64,000 bases of DNA from Candidatus Opimibacter skivensis (GCA_016721905.1 JADKHH010000033.1:186001-250000), one strand, 5' to 3'; positions 53,713 to 62,273 are shown, counted from the stretch's first letter. Numbers and translations are program-made. The notes: generated by a model not told the origin, from the letters alone.

Positions 53713-54339
53713 ATGAAAACACTTACTAAGGAAATGCAAATGAGCCTGACCCCTATCAAAGCGATCGAATTGCTCAGAGAAGGAAACAAGCGATTTGTCA
53801 ACAATCTCAAAGTCAACCGCAATCTCCTGCAGCAAGTAAACGAAACTTCAGGCGGACAATATCCACTTGCTGTTGTATTGAGTTGCATCGACTCGCGCAC
53901 CTCAGCGGAGTTAATCTTCGATCAGGGACTGGGCGATATTTTCAGTGTGCGTATTGCCGGTAATATCATCAATGAGGATATCCTCGGTAGCATGGAGTTC
54001 GCGTGCAAAGTAGCAGGAGCGAAAGCCCTCGTAGTCCTTGGACATTCGAAATGCGGTGCAGTCAAAGGCGCATGTGATCATGTAGAAATGGGCAACTTGA
54101 CCAATCTCCTCTCCAAATTGCAGCCGGCCGTCTATGCAGAAAAAACTGTCACTACCGACCGCACCTCCGCAAATGATGAGTTTGTGGAAAAAGTAGCAAC
54201 CCTCAATGTAAAAATGGCCATGCACCAAATTCATGACAAGAGTACGATCCTCAATGACATGATCCTCAAAGGAGAAATCGCCATCATCGGAGGTATGTAC
54301 AATGTGGAAACCGGTGTGGTAGAGTTCTATGAAGAATAG
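53713..54339 (+). CDS. Beta-class carbonic anhydrase
   Basis: Interconverts CO2 and bicarbonate. The 208 residues carry the zinc ligands and partners of the beta class: CIDSRTSAE (Cys ~59, Asp, Arg) and GHSKCGAVKG (His and Cys). Conserved RIAGNIINEDILGSMEFACK follows the first motif. No signal peptide is seen, so it is cytoplasmic, able to act on bicarbonate delivered by the SulP protein. The genes are 40 bp apart on one strand and end at the strong terminator at 54384. Confidence 0.96.
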   Translation: MKTLTKEMQMSLTPIKAIELLREGNKRFVNNLKVNRNLLQQVNETSGGQYPLAVVLSCIDSRTSAELIFDQGLGDIFSVRIAGNIINEDILGSMEFACKVAGAKALVVLGHSKCGAVKGACDHVEMGNLTNLLSKLQPAVYAEKTVTTDRTSANDEFVEKVATLNVKMAMHQIHDKSTILNDMILKGEIAIIGGMYNVETGVVEFYEE

Positions 54340-54383
54340 ACCTCTTTCAAAATAATTTTACTTCTTCTGTATTGTTATGTCTT

Positions 54384-54408
54384 GGCCCGGGAACGCCCGG
54401 GCCTTTTT
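54384..54408 (+). terminator. Intrinsic terminator after the carbonic anhydrase gene
   Basis: GGCCCGGG (54384-54391), loop AACG, CCCGGGCC (54396-54403), then T5: a textbook rho-independent terminator, 44 bp after the stop codon. Confidence 0.92.
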
Positions 54409-54478
54409 ATTTACATACGAACCAGGAAAAACAGGTTACTTTTAATCAAACTAACCAGATCTGCCATATCCCGGCTTC

Positions 54479-55258
54479 ATGAAGACAACCGCCAAACTAA
54501 GAAAGTACTACCTACAGCAGGTTGATTCTATTGAGGTCCTACTCCGTAAGCCAGGTCAGGATTTTACCCCTGAAGATTTTCATGTGCTCCGCCTCTGCAT
54601 TAAGAAAATCAAGGCTGTCCTTTCCTTCCTCCGTTTTTATAATCCCGATTTCAACAAGGAAAAATATTTCAAGCCCTATAAAGAGCTCTTCAGCCTTGCG
54701 GGCGAAGTGAGAGAGATCCATATCCAACAATCACAGCTGAAGAAATACAATTCTAATCCATCGCTTGCAAAATATTTCGACGAGCTTTCGAAAGACCTTC
54801 GCAAACACCAGGAAGCCTTCGCGGAACTGATCAATCAAAAGCTCAGGAAAAAAATAAAGGCAAATGCTAAAAAGGTCGAGGCTTATTTTCAAAAAGCCGC
54901 CAAACAATTGATGACCAAATATCTGCTCGAAGAACAAAGCAACATTCAACAGCTGATGAAAGCTGACAAACTTGCAAAAAAGGATGTTCATGATTTAAGA
55001 AAACAAATCAAGGACATCTTTTATCTCCAAAAGATCTTTCAACCTAAAAGCAATCGCCTGGTCGTCGCAGACGAGTTCCAGGAAATGCTGGGTCAATGGC
55101 ACGACAATCGGGTACTCGCAAAAGATATCCTCAAGGGCGCCAAAAACCACAAGCTCCAACCCGACGAAGTCAAAGCCTTGATGGCCTTGCGCAAGAAAAT
55201 CTTAGCCTCCTCAGACCGGCAGCTCGCTAAGATTGAAATAACACGGAAAACGGTTTAA
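54479..55258 (+). CDS. CHAD domain protein
   Basis: A 259-residue all-helical protein with conserved His/Lys/Arg motifs (EDFHVLRLCIKKIKAVLSFL; VHDLRKQIKDIFYLQKIFQP; FQEMLGQWHDNRVLAKDIL). CHAD domains bind polyphosphate or other phosphorylated ligands; no CYTH domain is fused here. The protein is cytoplasmic and very basic. TTACTTTT at 54437-54444 upstream resembles a -7 box. It stands alone between a terminator and a repeat-rich spacer. Confidence 0.92.
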   Translation: MKTTAKLRKYYLQQVDSIEVLLRKPGQDFTPEDFHVLRLCIKKIKAVLSFLRFYNPDFNKEKYFKPYKELFSLAGEVREIHIQQSQLKKYNSNPSLAKYFDELSKDLRKHQEAFAELINQKLRKKIKANAKKVEAYFQKAAKQLMTKYLLEEQSNIQQLMKADKLAKKDVHDLRKQIKDIFYLQKIFQPKSNRLVVADEFQEMLGQWHDNRVLAKDILKGAKNHKLQPDEVKALMALRKKILASSDRQLAKIEITRKTV

Positions 55259-55310
55259 TTCCCTGCCCCCTGCCCCCTGAAAGGGGGACCAGATGATTTA
55301 AGTTTTAAAA

Positions 55311-55411
55311 AAACAAAGTTGGGCTTAGGTTGACCTAAGTCCGCGTACGACAAATCAAAGAAATCATGTTCCTGGCAATAATCTGTGTAGCCGTTTTTAA
55401 CGGCAGGTAAC
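55311..55411 (+). repeat. Two-hairpin dispersed element, copy 1
   Basis: Hairpin 1 is CTTAGG-TTGA-CCTAAG (55324-55339), hairpin 2 GCCGTT-TTT-AACGGC (55390-55404). Between them is CCGCGTACGACAAATCAAAG. The same design occurs at 60246-60346, 60357-60455 and 62068-62164. Confidence 0.85.
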
Positions 55412-55426
55412 TATCATCTCATTGCT

Positions 55427-55617
55427 CCTTGCTTGCTATTCCGTATTGAACCCCAGCAAAACCCGTCTCCAGACAAAAACTTCTTCCTTTTCCTTCCTTG
55501 CTGGTTATTGGGTATTGAATAATAGTAAAACCCGTCTCCAGACAAAACTTCTACCTTTTCCTTACTTGCTGGCTATTCCTTATTGAATCCAAGCAGAAAC
55601 TGTCTCCAGACAGCCTC
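55427..55617. repeat. ~70-bp tandem repeat, three copies
   Basis: The units start TTGCTTGCTATT (about 55427), TTGCTGGTTATT (about 55498) and TTGCTGGCTATT (about 55566). Common parts: CGTCTCCAGACAAAA and CTTCCTTTTCC. The third unit is diverged and cut short. No reading frame. Confidence 0.8.
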
Positions 55618-55663
55618 CTTGCCCTTGCTCCTAGCTCCTAGCTTCCCACAACCAAATCCTGAT

Positions 55664-55671
55664 TACCTTTG
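55664..55671 (+). promoter_or_regulatory. -7 box before the bacilliredoxin gene
   Basis: TACCTTTG fits TAnnTTTG and lies 46 bp before the ATG at 55718. No clear -33 element. Confidence 0.45.
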
Positions 55672-55717
55672 TTACGTCTCCGATATTGAAAGCTTTTAAC
55701 TTTTAAATACAATACCA

Positions 55718-56131
55718 ATGTATCCAGCTGAATTAGTAGCCCCGATGTCTAAAGACCTGACTACCGCGGGGTTCGAATCACTCCTCACCCCTGAAGAAGT
55801 TGTGGCTGAGCTAGAAAATAGCACGGGCACCGCCCTTCTGGTGGTCAATTCCGTCTGCGGATGTGCCGCAGCCAATGCCCGCCCAGGTGTCAAAATTGCC
55901 CTTCAAAATGAAAAACAGCCAGATAAGCTTTTCACCGTTTTTGCTGGTGTCAACACCGAAGCAACTGCTAAGGCAAGAGAATATCTGCTCCCATATCCTC
56001 CATCATCCCCCGCTATCGCCCTGTTCAAGGATGGTCGCCTCGTTCATTTCCTCGAGCGCCACCATATCGAAGGCCGTAGTGCAATGATGATTGCCGAAAA
56101 CCTGAAGGCAGCCTTCAACGACTTTTGCTAA
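55718..56131 (+). CDS. BrxA/BrxB-family bacilliredoxin-like protein
   Basis: A 137-residue thioredoxin-fold protein with the CGC active site (VVNSVCGCAAANARPG) and the family body (YLLPYPPSSPAIALFKDGRL ... HHIEGRSAMMIAENL). Family members reduce protein mixed disulfides with low-molecular-weight thiols and are present in many Bacteroidota. The start MYPAELVAPMSKDLTTAGFE is the normal one. It is followed by murQ after 27 bp, probably cotranscribed. Confidence 0.94.
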   Translation: MYPAELVAPMSKDLTTAGFESLLTPEEVVAELENSTGTALLVVNSVCGCAAANARPGVKIALQNEKQPDKLFTVFAGVNTEATAKAREYLLPYPPSSPAIALFKDGRLVHFLERHHIEGRSAMMIAENLKAAFNDFC

Positions 56132-56158
56132 GTCGGTTGCCCTGACAGCAACCTCCGC

Positions 56159-56962
56159 ATGACCAGGACCACTGAAAAAGACTCCCACTATCGCCATCTC
56201 GAGAAGATGTCGACCGGGGAGATTTTGTCTCATATCAACCATGAAGATCAAAGTGTTCCGCTTCGTGTCAAGGAGTGCATTCCTGCTATTGAAAAATTAG
56301 TAGACGATATCGTCATCCGTATGACGGACGGTGGTCGTCTTTTTTATATCGGTGCGGGTACAAGCGGACGCCTAGGCATCCTCGATGCTTCTGAATGCCC
56401 TCCAACATTTGGTGTTGACAATGACATGGTCGTTGGACTCATCGCCGGTGGAGATGCCGCGATACGCGAGGCACAGGAGTTTGCAGAAGATGATCCCATG
56501 CAGGCATGGAAAGACCTCAAGGAATATGATATCAATCCGGCAGATATACTGGTCGGCATAGCAGCGTCCGGTACGACTCCTTATGTGCTTGGTGGTCTGG
56601 CTCAAGCAAGGATCAACAACATTCTGACAGCTTGTATCACCTGCAATGCATCCGCTCCCATCATCGCCCTTTCAGATCATCCGATCATATGTGAAGTGGG
56701 CCCTGAATTCGTCACCGGCAGCACCAGGATGAAAGCCGGCACCGCGCAGAAACTCATCCTCAATATGATCTCCACCGCTACCATGATCCGCCTCGGTCGC
56801 GTCGAAGACAATAAGATGGTCGACATGCTGCTCACCAATCACAAACTCATCGACCGCGGTATCCGCATGATCATGGAAAAAACAGGCTGCTCAAGAGAAG
56901 TCGCTTCCAATCTCCTGGAAAAACATGGCTCGGTCAGGAAGGCTGTGAAGTCGTTTAGTTAA
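56159..56962 (+). CDS. murQ: N-acetylmuramic acid 6-phosphate etherase
   Basis: Cleaves the lactyl ether of MurNAc-6-phosphate to GlcNAc-6-phosphate and lactate in peptidoglycan recycling. A SIS domain spans nearly the whole 267 residues: FYIGAGTSGRLGILDASECP (catalytic Glu), GIAASGTTPYVLGGL, TGSTRMKAGTAQKLILNMIS. Length is that of the Bacteroidota branch. It starts 27 bp after the bacilliredoxin gene. No MurNAc transporter gene is near. Confidence 0.96.
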   Translation: MTRTTEKDSHYRHLEKMSTGEILSHINHEDQSVPLRVKECIPAIEKLVDDIVIRMTDGGRLFYIGAGTSGRLGILDASECPPTFGVDNDMVVGLIAGGDAAIREAQEFAEDDPMQAWKDLKEYDINPADILVGIAASGTTPYVLGGLAQARINNILTACITCNASAPIIALSDHPIICEVGPEFVTGSTRMKAGTAQKLILNMISTATMIRLGRVEDNKMVDMLLTNHKLIDRGIRMIMEKTGCSREVASNLLEKHGSVRKAVKSFS

Positions 56963-57004
56963 ATTTCATACCGTATACTTCGACTCACTTAGATTCAAAA
57001 AAAA

Positions 57005-57036
57005 AGTTTCGGAGAGCACGGAGTACACGGAGAAAA
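57005..57036. repeat. CACGGAG dispersed element
   Basis: GAGCACGGAGTACACGGAGA matches the element near 3110 and, less well, near 57895-57920. No gene lies between 56963 and 57065. Confidence 0.7.
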
Positions 57037-57065
57037 CTTTTAACTTCTCACTGCTAACTTCTCAC

Positions 57066-57785
57066 TTACAACTTCGTTACTTCACCACTCCCACTGATCT
57101 TCGCCGTAACACTTGCATTTCCTCTATAGCGAACATCCCCACTCCCTGAAATATGTGTTTCGAGATCACCATTGACGTGCACAGCCGCATCACCTGATCC
57201 GCTGATTTGAATCTTACAACTTGAAGCCACCAGGTCTTTGGTCATGACATCACCCGATCCACTGATGGCCACCTCAAGCGATTGAGTAGTTCCTGCAAGA
57301 TTGATTTCTCCCGAGCCACTGATACGTACACCTGTATCTTTTGCATCAATATCCAATGTGATATCCCCTGAACCTGATACGGCAATATCTATATCTTTTA
57401 GTCCTGAAAATTTTCCGGTTGATTTTACAGAGCCGCTGCCACTGAGGCCTACGTATTCAATCGTGGGTATCGTGATATACACGGTCACTGGTTTGGCATT
57501 GTCCACACTCTTTATATACGATATCCGCCATGTCCCGTTGCTCACATCCCGTTTGATATTATCGATGATATTCTTTTGTCCTTCGATCACGATTTTTTGA
57601 GTAGCTCCTGGAGTCACAATCACATCACCTCCAAATCCCAGATCAAATCCTTTCAAAGCAGGGAGTGAAATCTCTTGTTTGATGACTTCTCCTTCTCCAT
57701 CGATACCATTTCCCCAGGCTTGAGCAATAATCGATTGGCTAGTAAGGAAAGAAAGGATTGCAACGAGTAATGTCAGTTTACGCAT
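57066..57785 (-). CDS. DUF2807 (head GIN domain) secreted protein
   Basis: A 239-residue exported protein with signal peptide MRKLTLLVAILSFLTSQSII. The mature part is a repetitive beta-helix of the DUF2807 family, with the unit SGSG(D/E) about every 20 residues (ISGSGEINLAG; ISGSGDAAVHVNG; KISGSGEVTKL). No lipobox is present. The function is unknown. It is convergent with murQ and separated from it by one CACGGAG element. Confidence 0.92.
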   Translation of the reverse strand: MRKLTLLVAILSFLTSQSIIAQAWGNGIDGEGEVIKQEISLPALKGFDLGFGGDVIVTPGATQKIVIEGQKNIIDNIKRDVSNGTWRISYIKSVDNAKPVTVYITIPTIEYVGLSGSGSVKSTGKFSGLKDIDIAVSGSGDITLDIDAKDTGVRISGSGEINLAGTTQSLEVAISGSGDVMTKDLVASSCKIQISGSGDAAVHVNGDLETHISGSGDVRYRGNASVTAKISGSGEVTKL

Positions 57786-58001
57786 GACTTTAGATATTAA
57801 TAGTTTACAAATTAATCTGTCGCCCCCAAAGACAACCCATTATGGAAATGGTTGCATCCAGCCCAAAAAAGAATTTCATTCATAAATTTTCGCACGAGAG
57901 GGCACGGAGTGCACGGAGCCTGACCTTCTGATTACTGATTATAGAATACCGATCACGAATTACTGCAGACTGAAGACTGCCGACTGCCGACTGAAAACTA
58001 C
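57786..58001. repeat. Spacer with phrase repeats and a CACGGAG element
   Basis: At 57889-57922 the element TTCGCACGAGAGGGCACGGA occurs. From 57930 phrases such as CTGATTACTGATTAT and GACTGAAGACTGCCGACTGC follow. No gene is seen. Confidence 0.65.
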
Positions 58002-58688
58002 CTACTGCTCATTCCTGCTTTCCCACAGCGCCCTTCTCTCTGCCATCGTCATATCAAACGTATCCCTCGGCAGATAATAATGTCTCTCTTCGACTTCCTC
58101 TTCCACTTCAGGCACTACCTCATCTTCTTCAACATCCCTCCTGTACACAAAGGCTAACAATATACCTGCGATAGCTCCTGACAAATGACCTTCCCATGAA
58201 ATCCCTTCTTTACCAGGAACAATCCCTTCAAAAAAACCGGCGTACATCACCAGGATGATCAAAGCCAGTACGATTGATTTTACATTCCTCCTGAAAACCC
58301 CGCTCCAGAAGACCAGCGATACCATACCATACACGATTCCACTGGCACCGATATGATAACTGAATGGCTGGCCGGATATCCAGATACCGAATCCAGAGAG
58401 CAGGTACAACCAAATGATGCTTCTCAATGCTATCCTGGGATAAAACCAGAATAGCACGGCACCCAACATGATGAAGGATACTGAATTTGAAAACAAATGC
58501 TCCCAGCTTCCATGGATCAATGGTCCTGTGAGGATACCCGGTAGTCCATCCACTTCGCGCGGAAAGACACCCAATCTTCTCAGGTCTAGATTCAGGATAG
58601 CCTGTAATAGATGAATAGCAAAGATGACTCCTACAAAACCAAGTGGGAATCCCAACCTGCGTATAAATCGTCTTGTCTCCTGATCCAT
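58002..58688 (-). CDS. Rhomboid-family intramembrane serine protease
   Basis: A 228-residue protein with six hydrophobic helices. The catalytic Ser is in GASGIVYGMVSL (~118) and the catalytic His in WEGHLSGAIAGILL (~163); HGSWEHLFSNSVSF is the conserved loop/TM2 motif. A basic/acidic cytoplasmic tail (RRDVEEDEVVPEVEEEVEER) closes the protein. Its ATG follows the stop codon of the 255-residue gene directly, so the two are translationally coupled. Substrates are unknown. Confidence 0.94.
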   Translation of the reverse strand: MDQETRRFIRRLGFPLGFVGVIFAIHLLQAILNLDLRRLGVFPREVDGLPGILTGPLIHGSWEHLFSNSVSFIMLGAVLFWFYPRIALRSIIWLYLLSGFGIWISGQPFSYHIGASGIVYGMVSLVFWSGVFRRNVKSIVLALIILVMYAGFFEGIVPGKEGISWEGHLSGAIAGILLAFVYRRDVEEDEVVPEVEEEVEERHYYLPRDTFDMTMAERRALWESRNEQ

Positions 58689-59456
58689 CTATGATTTCGG
58701 ATACCGCCTGGCTACGATGCGTATGAAATGCTCAGCCATCTTCACACGCTCCTGGTCAGACCACTTATACTGCCGGGCCGGACCGCTGACAAGAAGATGC
58801 TTTGCCTCTGAAAATGAATGCAGATCATTCAGTTTAGCACAGGTGGATTCAAATACTTCTCTGTTGCCACCAAACAATTCATTGAGCGTGAAGATCCTTT
58901 CGTTAAGGCCAAGTGCTGCTTCTATGTTGTCAATCGGAATATGACTAAACCTGCCGGACATTTCTTCTACTTTAGGCAACTCAAATAATTTATCCAAATC
59001 ATCGGAAGAATGGACATGCATGGATACAACTTTGTGCTCATGTATTACTTCCTTGACAGGTTCAACAACTGGAATGTCTACTGGTTCAAACTTAGGTAAT
59101 TCGAAGACCGGCTCTTGAACAGGCATTTTTATTTCGAGCGGTACATCAGGAATTTTTGGTGTTACCGGTTCGTGGTAAACTGGTTTTTCCGGCTCAGGCT
59201 TCGGTGGCTCAGGCTTTGGCGGTTCAGGTACATACACCGGCGGAGGTTCATGTTTTTGAAATTTCGCCACAGGTATTTCAGTCTGTTTAGGCTTTTCTGT
59301 GTGCGCTGGTGTCTCCTCGGTACTCACGGCATCGTAGAGCTGAATGATGTATGATTTCATCAGGTCTTTCTCCAACCGGGAGATATCATTTCCGTTTCCA
59401 TTGTCCATAAACGCCTGTATTTTGAGTAGAAGGCGCTGTGCTTTAGTAAGATCCAT
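58689..59456 (-). CDS. Pro/Glu-rich cytoplasmic protein of unknown function
   Basis: A 255-residue protein in which I recognise no named family. Residues 1-50 are helical (LTKAQRLLLKIQAFMDNGNG); ~65-145 are low-complexity with PEPPKPEPPKPEPEKP and similar VP/EP repeats; the C-terminal ~90 residues form a compact helical domain (LNERIFTLNELFGGNREVFE; SDQERVKMAEHFIRIVARRY). No signal peptide or membrane helix. A spacer-like protein that links the rhomboid protease to something in the cytoplasm is imaginable, but only because the two genes are coupled. Confidence 0.8.
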   Translation of the reverse strand: MDLTKAQRLLLKIQAFMDNGNGNDISRLEKDLMKSYIIQLYDAVSTEETPAHTEKPKQTEIPVAKFQKHEPPPVYVPEPPKPEPPKPEPEKPVYHEPVTPKIPDVPLEIKMPVQEPVFELPKFEPVDIPVVEPVKEVIHEHKVVSMHVHSSDDLDKLFELPKVEEMSGRFSHIPIDNIEAALGLNERIFTLNELFGGNREVFESTCAKLNDLHSFSEAKHLLVSGPARQYKWSDQERVKMAEHFIRIVARRYPKS

Positions 59457-59593
59457 ATGTGTTCGTTATGTAATGCAATTTAGTGCAGTCTGACTTCTTA
59501 TATGATACAAATCCGGTTAATATTGTGTGAATGCAACAATATTCCTGACGGGAGTTTATGGAGTAAACATAACAATGCATCTTTGCGGCTGTC

Positions 59594-60190
59594 ATGTTTC
59601 TCGAACCGTCATTCCTTACACAACGCAGGGGCTGGATTGAAGTCATCTGCGGTTCCATGTTTTCCGGTAAAACGGAAGAACTCATCCGACGGCTGAAACG
59701 TGTCCGTATAGCCGAACAATCAGTGGAGATCTTCAAACCTGCCCGGGATACCCGTTACAGCGTTGATGAGGTGGTCAGCCACGATGCCCGCTCCATTGCC
59801 TCCAGGGCAGTCCACCATCCGTCTGAAATCCTTGAGGTGGCCAGCCATATCGATGTGATCGGCATTGACGAAGCCCAGTTTTTTGACGAATCCATCAAGG
59901 CTGTCTGTGAAGAACTGGCCCTACGGGGTCACCGGGTGATAGTGGCAGGCCTGGACATGGATTTCCGTGGCCGCCCCTTCGGCCCCATGCCCGAGCTCCT
60001 CGCCGTCGCCGAATATATCACCAAGCTCCACGCGATCTGCAACCATTGCGGCAACCTCGCTACCCACACTTACCGCCTAACCACTGATGCAGAGACAGTT
60101 GTCCTCGGCGAAAAGGACATCTACGAAGCCCGCTGCCGTCATTGTTTCAATGAGGGCAATATCCTCAAGCTGAAAGTAACAAAAGGCTAA
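59594..60190 (+). CDS. tdk: Thymidine kinase (type II, zinc-binding)
   Basis: Phosphorylates thymidine in salvage. P-loop GSMFSGKTEELIRR (~21-34), the DEAQFF motif of Walker B (VIGIDEAQFF), lasso loop GLDMDFRGRPFGPM, and zinc Cys pairs CNHCG and CRHCF are intact; 198 residues is the normal length. The start MFLEPSFLTQRRGWIEVICG is that of Bacteroidota enzymes. After the stop comes a GGCTAAGG phrase repeat and two tandem copies of the two-hairpin element. Confidence 0.97.
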   Translation: MFLEPSFLTQRRGWIEVICGSMFSGKTEELIRRLKRVRIAEQSVEIFKPARDTRYSVDEVVSHDARSIASRAVHHPSEILEVASHIDVIGIDEAQFFDESIKAVCEELALRGHRVIVAGLDMDFRGRPFGPMPELLAVAEYITKLHAICNHCGNLATHTYRLTTDAETVVLGEKDIYEARCRHCFNEGNILKLKVTKG

Positions 60191-60245
60191 GGCGGAGGCT
60201 AAGGCTAAGGAAGAGGCTAAGGCTAAGGCTAAGGTTCAATAAAAA

Positions 60246-60346
60246 AAACAAGGTTGGGCTTAAGTTGACTTAAGACCGCGTACGATAAATCAAAGAAATC
60301 ATCTTCCAGGCAATAATCTGTGCAGCCGTTTCAAACGGCAGGTAAC
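60246..60346 (+). repeat. Two-hairpin dispersed element, copy 2
   Basis: Hairpin 1 CTTAAG-TTGA-CTTAAG, hairpin 2 GCCGTT-TCA-AACGGC, with CCGCGTACGATAAATCAAAG between. It lies between tdk and purH. The stem differs from copy 1 by a paired change (G-C to A-T). Confidence 0.88.
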
Positions 60347-60356
60347 AACCTAAAAA

Positions 60357-60455
60357 AAACAAAGTTGGGCTTAAGTTGACTTAAGACCGCGTACGATAAA
60401 TCAAAAAGATCATGCTCCAGGTAATAATCTGTGCAGCCGTTTCTGACGGCAGGTA
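60357..60455 (+). repeat. Two-hairpin dispersed element, copy 3
   Basis: Same hairpin 1 as copy 2; hairpin 2 is GCCGT-TTCTG-ACGGC. Begins 10 bp after copy 2 in the same orientation and ends 78 bp before the purH start. Confidence 0.88.
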
Positions 60456-60501
60456 GAAAACAGCCCTCTGCTCTATGCTCTATGCCCTCTGCTTTTTATC
60501 C

Positions 60502-60509
60502 TACCTTTG
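60502..60509 (+). promoter_or_regulatory. -7 box of purH
   Basis: TACCTTTG fits TAnnTTTG and lies 23 bp before the ATG at 60533; a transcript would have a leader of about 17 nt. No -33 element is clear. Confidence 0.5.
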
Positions 60510-60532
60510 CCCCATATCCAACCTACCCGCTC

Positions 60533-62062
60533 ATGTCCGGCACAAAGCCCATCCGCAATGCCCTCATATCTGTATATCACAAAGAGGGACTCGACACCAT
60601 CATCCGTCTGCTTGAAAAACACCAGGTCACCATGTATAGCACCGGCGGAAGCCTGGAATACATCAAATCCCTGGGTGCCAAAGCCGTTCCGGTTGAAAAT
60701 CTGACAGGCTATCCTTCTATCCTTGATGGCCGGGTAAAAACACTTCATCCAAAAATATTCGGAGGTATCCTAGCCCGCAGGGAGGAAAACCATCTCGCAC
60801 AACTCACCCAATATGACATACCTCCGATCGACCTGGTCATCGTCGATCTCTATCCTTTTGAGGACACCGTCAAATCCACGAATGATGAAGCTACCATCAT
60901 CGAAAAGATTGACATCGGTGGTATCTCGCTCATCCGTGCCGCTGCAAAAAATTTCAATGACGTAGTGATCGTCCCATCACAGGAAGACTATGGCAACCTG
61001 AAATTTATGTTGGAGACAAAAGGGGCACACAGCTCACTCGAAGATCGTCAGCATTTTGCGACACGAGCTTTCAGGGTTTCATCCCACTACGACAAACACA
61101 TCTATGATTATTTCAATAGAGAAGGTGAAGACCTGAGCCTGAAGATTTCAGTTCACTCAGGCATGCCTCTGCGCTATGGAGAAAACCCTCACCAGGAGGC
61201 GATCTTTTTCGGCGAACTCGAAACCAACTTTTATAAACGCAACGGCAAAGAACTTTCCTATAATAATCTCGTTGACGTGGATTCCGCCGTATCCCTCATG
61301 GCTGAATTTAAAAACAGCGAACCCACCTTTGCCATCCTGAAGCATACCAATGCATGTGGACTTGCCACACGACCAACTGTCCTACAGGCATGGAAAGATG
61401 CATTGGCCGCAGATCCGGTATCAGCATTTGGTGGCGTACTGATCTGCAACAAACAAATAGATGAAGCAACTGCAAGAGAGATCGATGAGCTTTTTTATGA
61501 AGTCCTGATCGCACCTTCTTTTTCAGATGAAGCCTTAGCTGTATTGAGTGCCAAGAAAAACAGGATCCTTCTTCAGTTGCACACCTATCCAAAGGCAACA
61601 CAACAAGTCAAGAGTATCCTTGATGGATATATCATGCAGGACATGGATCACCTGACAGAAGACCTGGCGACTATCAAGTTTGCGACAAACAGAAAGCCGT
61701 CTGACAGTGAAATGAAAGACCTTTTGTTTGCCAACATCTGTGTCAAACACCTTAAGTCAAACGGGATCGCGATCGTCAGAAACGGTCAGCTCCTCGGCAT
61801 GGGTTGCGGTCAAACCTCCAGGGTTGATTCACTCAAACATGCTATCCTCAAGGCACATGCTTTCGGATTTGATCTTCATGGATCAGCGATGGCCTCCGAA
61901 GCATTTTTCCCATTCCCCGATTGCGTAGAGATCGCCAACGAAGCAGGTATCAAAGCTGTGATTCACCCGGGCGGATCCGTCAAGGACCAGGACAGCATCG
62001 ACTATTGTAACAAAACGGACATGGCCATGATCATCACCGGCTTCCGCCATTTTAAACATTAA
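60533..62062 (+). CDS. purH: Bifunctional AICAR transformylase / IMP cyclohydrolase
   Basis: Catalyses the last two steps of IMP synthesis. The N-terminal MGS-like cyclohydrolase domain (~1-190; NALISVYHKEGLDTIIRLLE; STGGSLEYI; DGRVKTLHPKIFGGILARR) is followed by the transformylase domain (~195-509) with the catalytic Lys-His pair in AILKHTNACGLA and DPVSAFGGVLICN. The ORF extends 34 codons further upstream, but MSGTKPIRNALI at 60533 is the family start and follows the -7 box. The product is 509 residues. Confidence 0.97.
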   Translation: MSGTKPIRNALISVYHKEGLDTIIRLLEKHQVTMYSTGGSLEYIKSLGAKAVPVENLTGYPSILDGRVKTLHPKIFGGILARREENHLAQLTQYDIPPIDLVIVDLYPFEDTVKSTNDEATIIEKIDIGGISLIRAAAKNFNDVVIVPSQEDYGNLKFMLETKGAHSSLEDRQHFATRAFRVSSHYDKHIYDYFNREGEDLSLKISVHSGMPLRYGENPHQEAIFFGELETNFYKRNGKELSYNNLVDVDSAVSLMAEFKNSEPTFAILKHTNACGLATRPTVLQAWKDALAADPVSAFGGVLICNKQIDEATAREIDELFYEVLIAPSFSDEALAVLSAKKNRILLQLHTYPKATQQVKSILDGYIMQDMDHLTEDLATIKFATNRKPSDSEMKDLLFANICVKHLKSNGIAIVRNGQLLGMGCGQTSRVDSLKHAILKAHAFGFDLHGSAMASEAFFPFPDCVEIANEAGIKAVIHPGGSVKDQDSIDYCNKTDMAMIITGFRHFKH

Positions 62063-62067
62063 CCCAT

Positions 62068-62164
62068 AAAAAAAACGTTCGGCGTTGGTTGTACCTACGT
62101 CGTGCAGGATCACTAATCAAGGTCGAATGAAAAATCTTTATAAGTCGTTTCTAACGACAGGCGG
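62068..62164 (+). repeat. Two-hairpin dispersed element, diverged copy 4
   Basis: An A8 tract, an imperfect hairpin CGTTGGT..ACCTACG, a middle part with AATCAA, and hairpin GTCGTT-TCT-AACGAC followed by AGGCGG. Relative to copies 1-3 the second stem keeps its length while C-G has become T-A. It lies between purH and coaX. Confidence 0.7.
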
Positions 62165-62273
62165 AATTTCTTCATTTGTTTGAGATTCATCCGCCAATAA
62201 AAACCAGCTAATTAATACCTACTTAAATATTATAACTTCATTTTTCACTTTTCATTTTTCACTTTTCGTTTCA

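Noticed and set aside
60246..62164. Two-hairpin elements as riboswitches of purH and coaX
   Set aside because: Copies also occur as a tandem pair and before an unrelated gene, and copy 3 lies upstream of the likely purH promoter.
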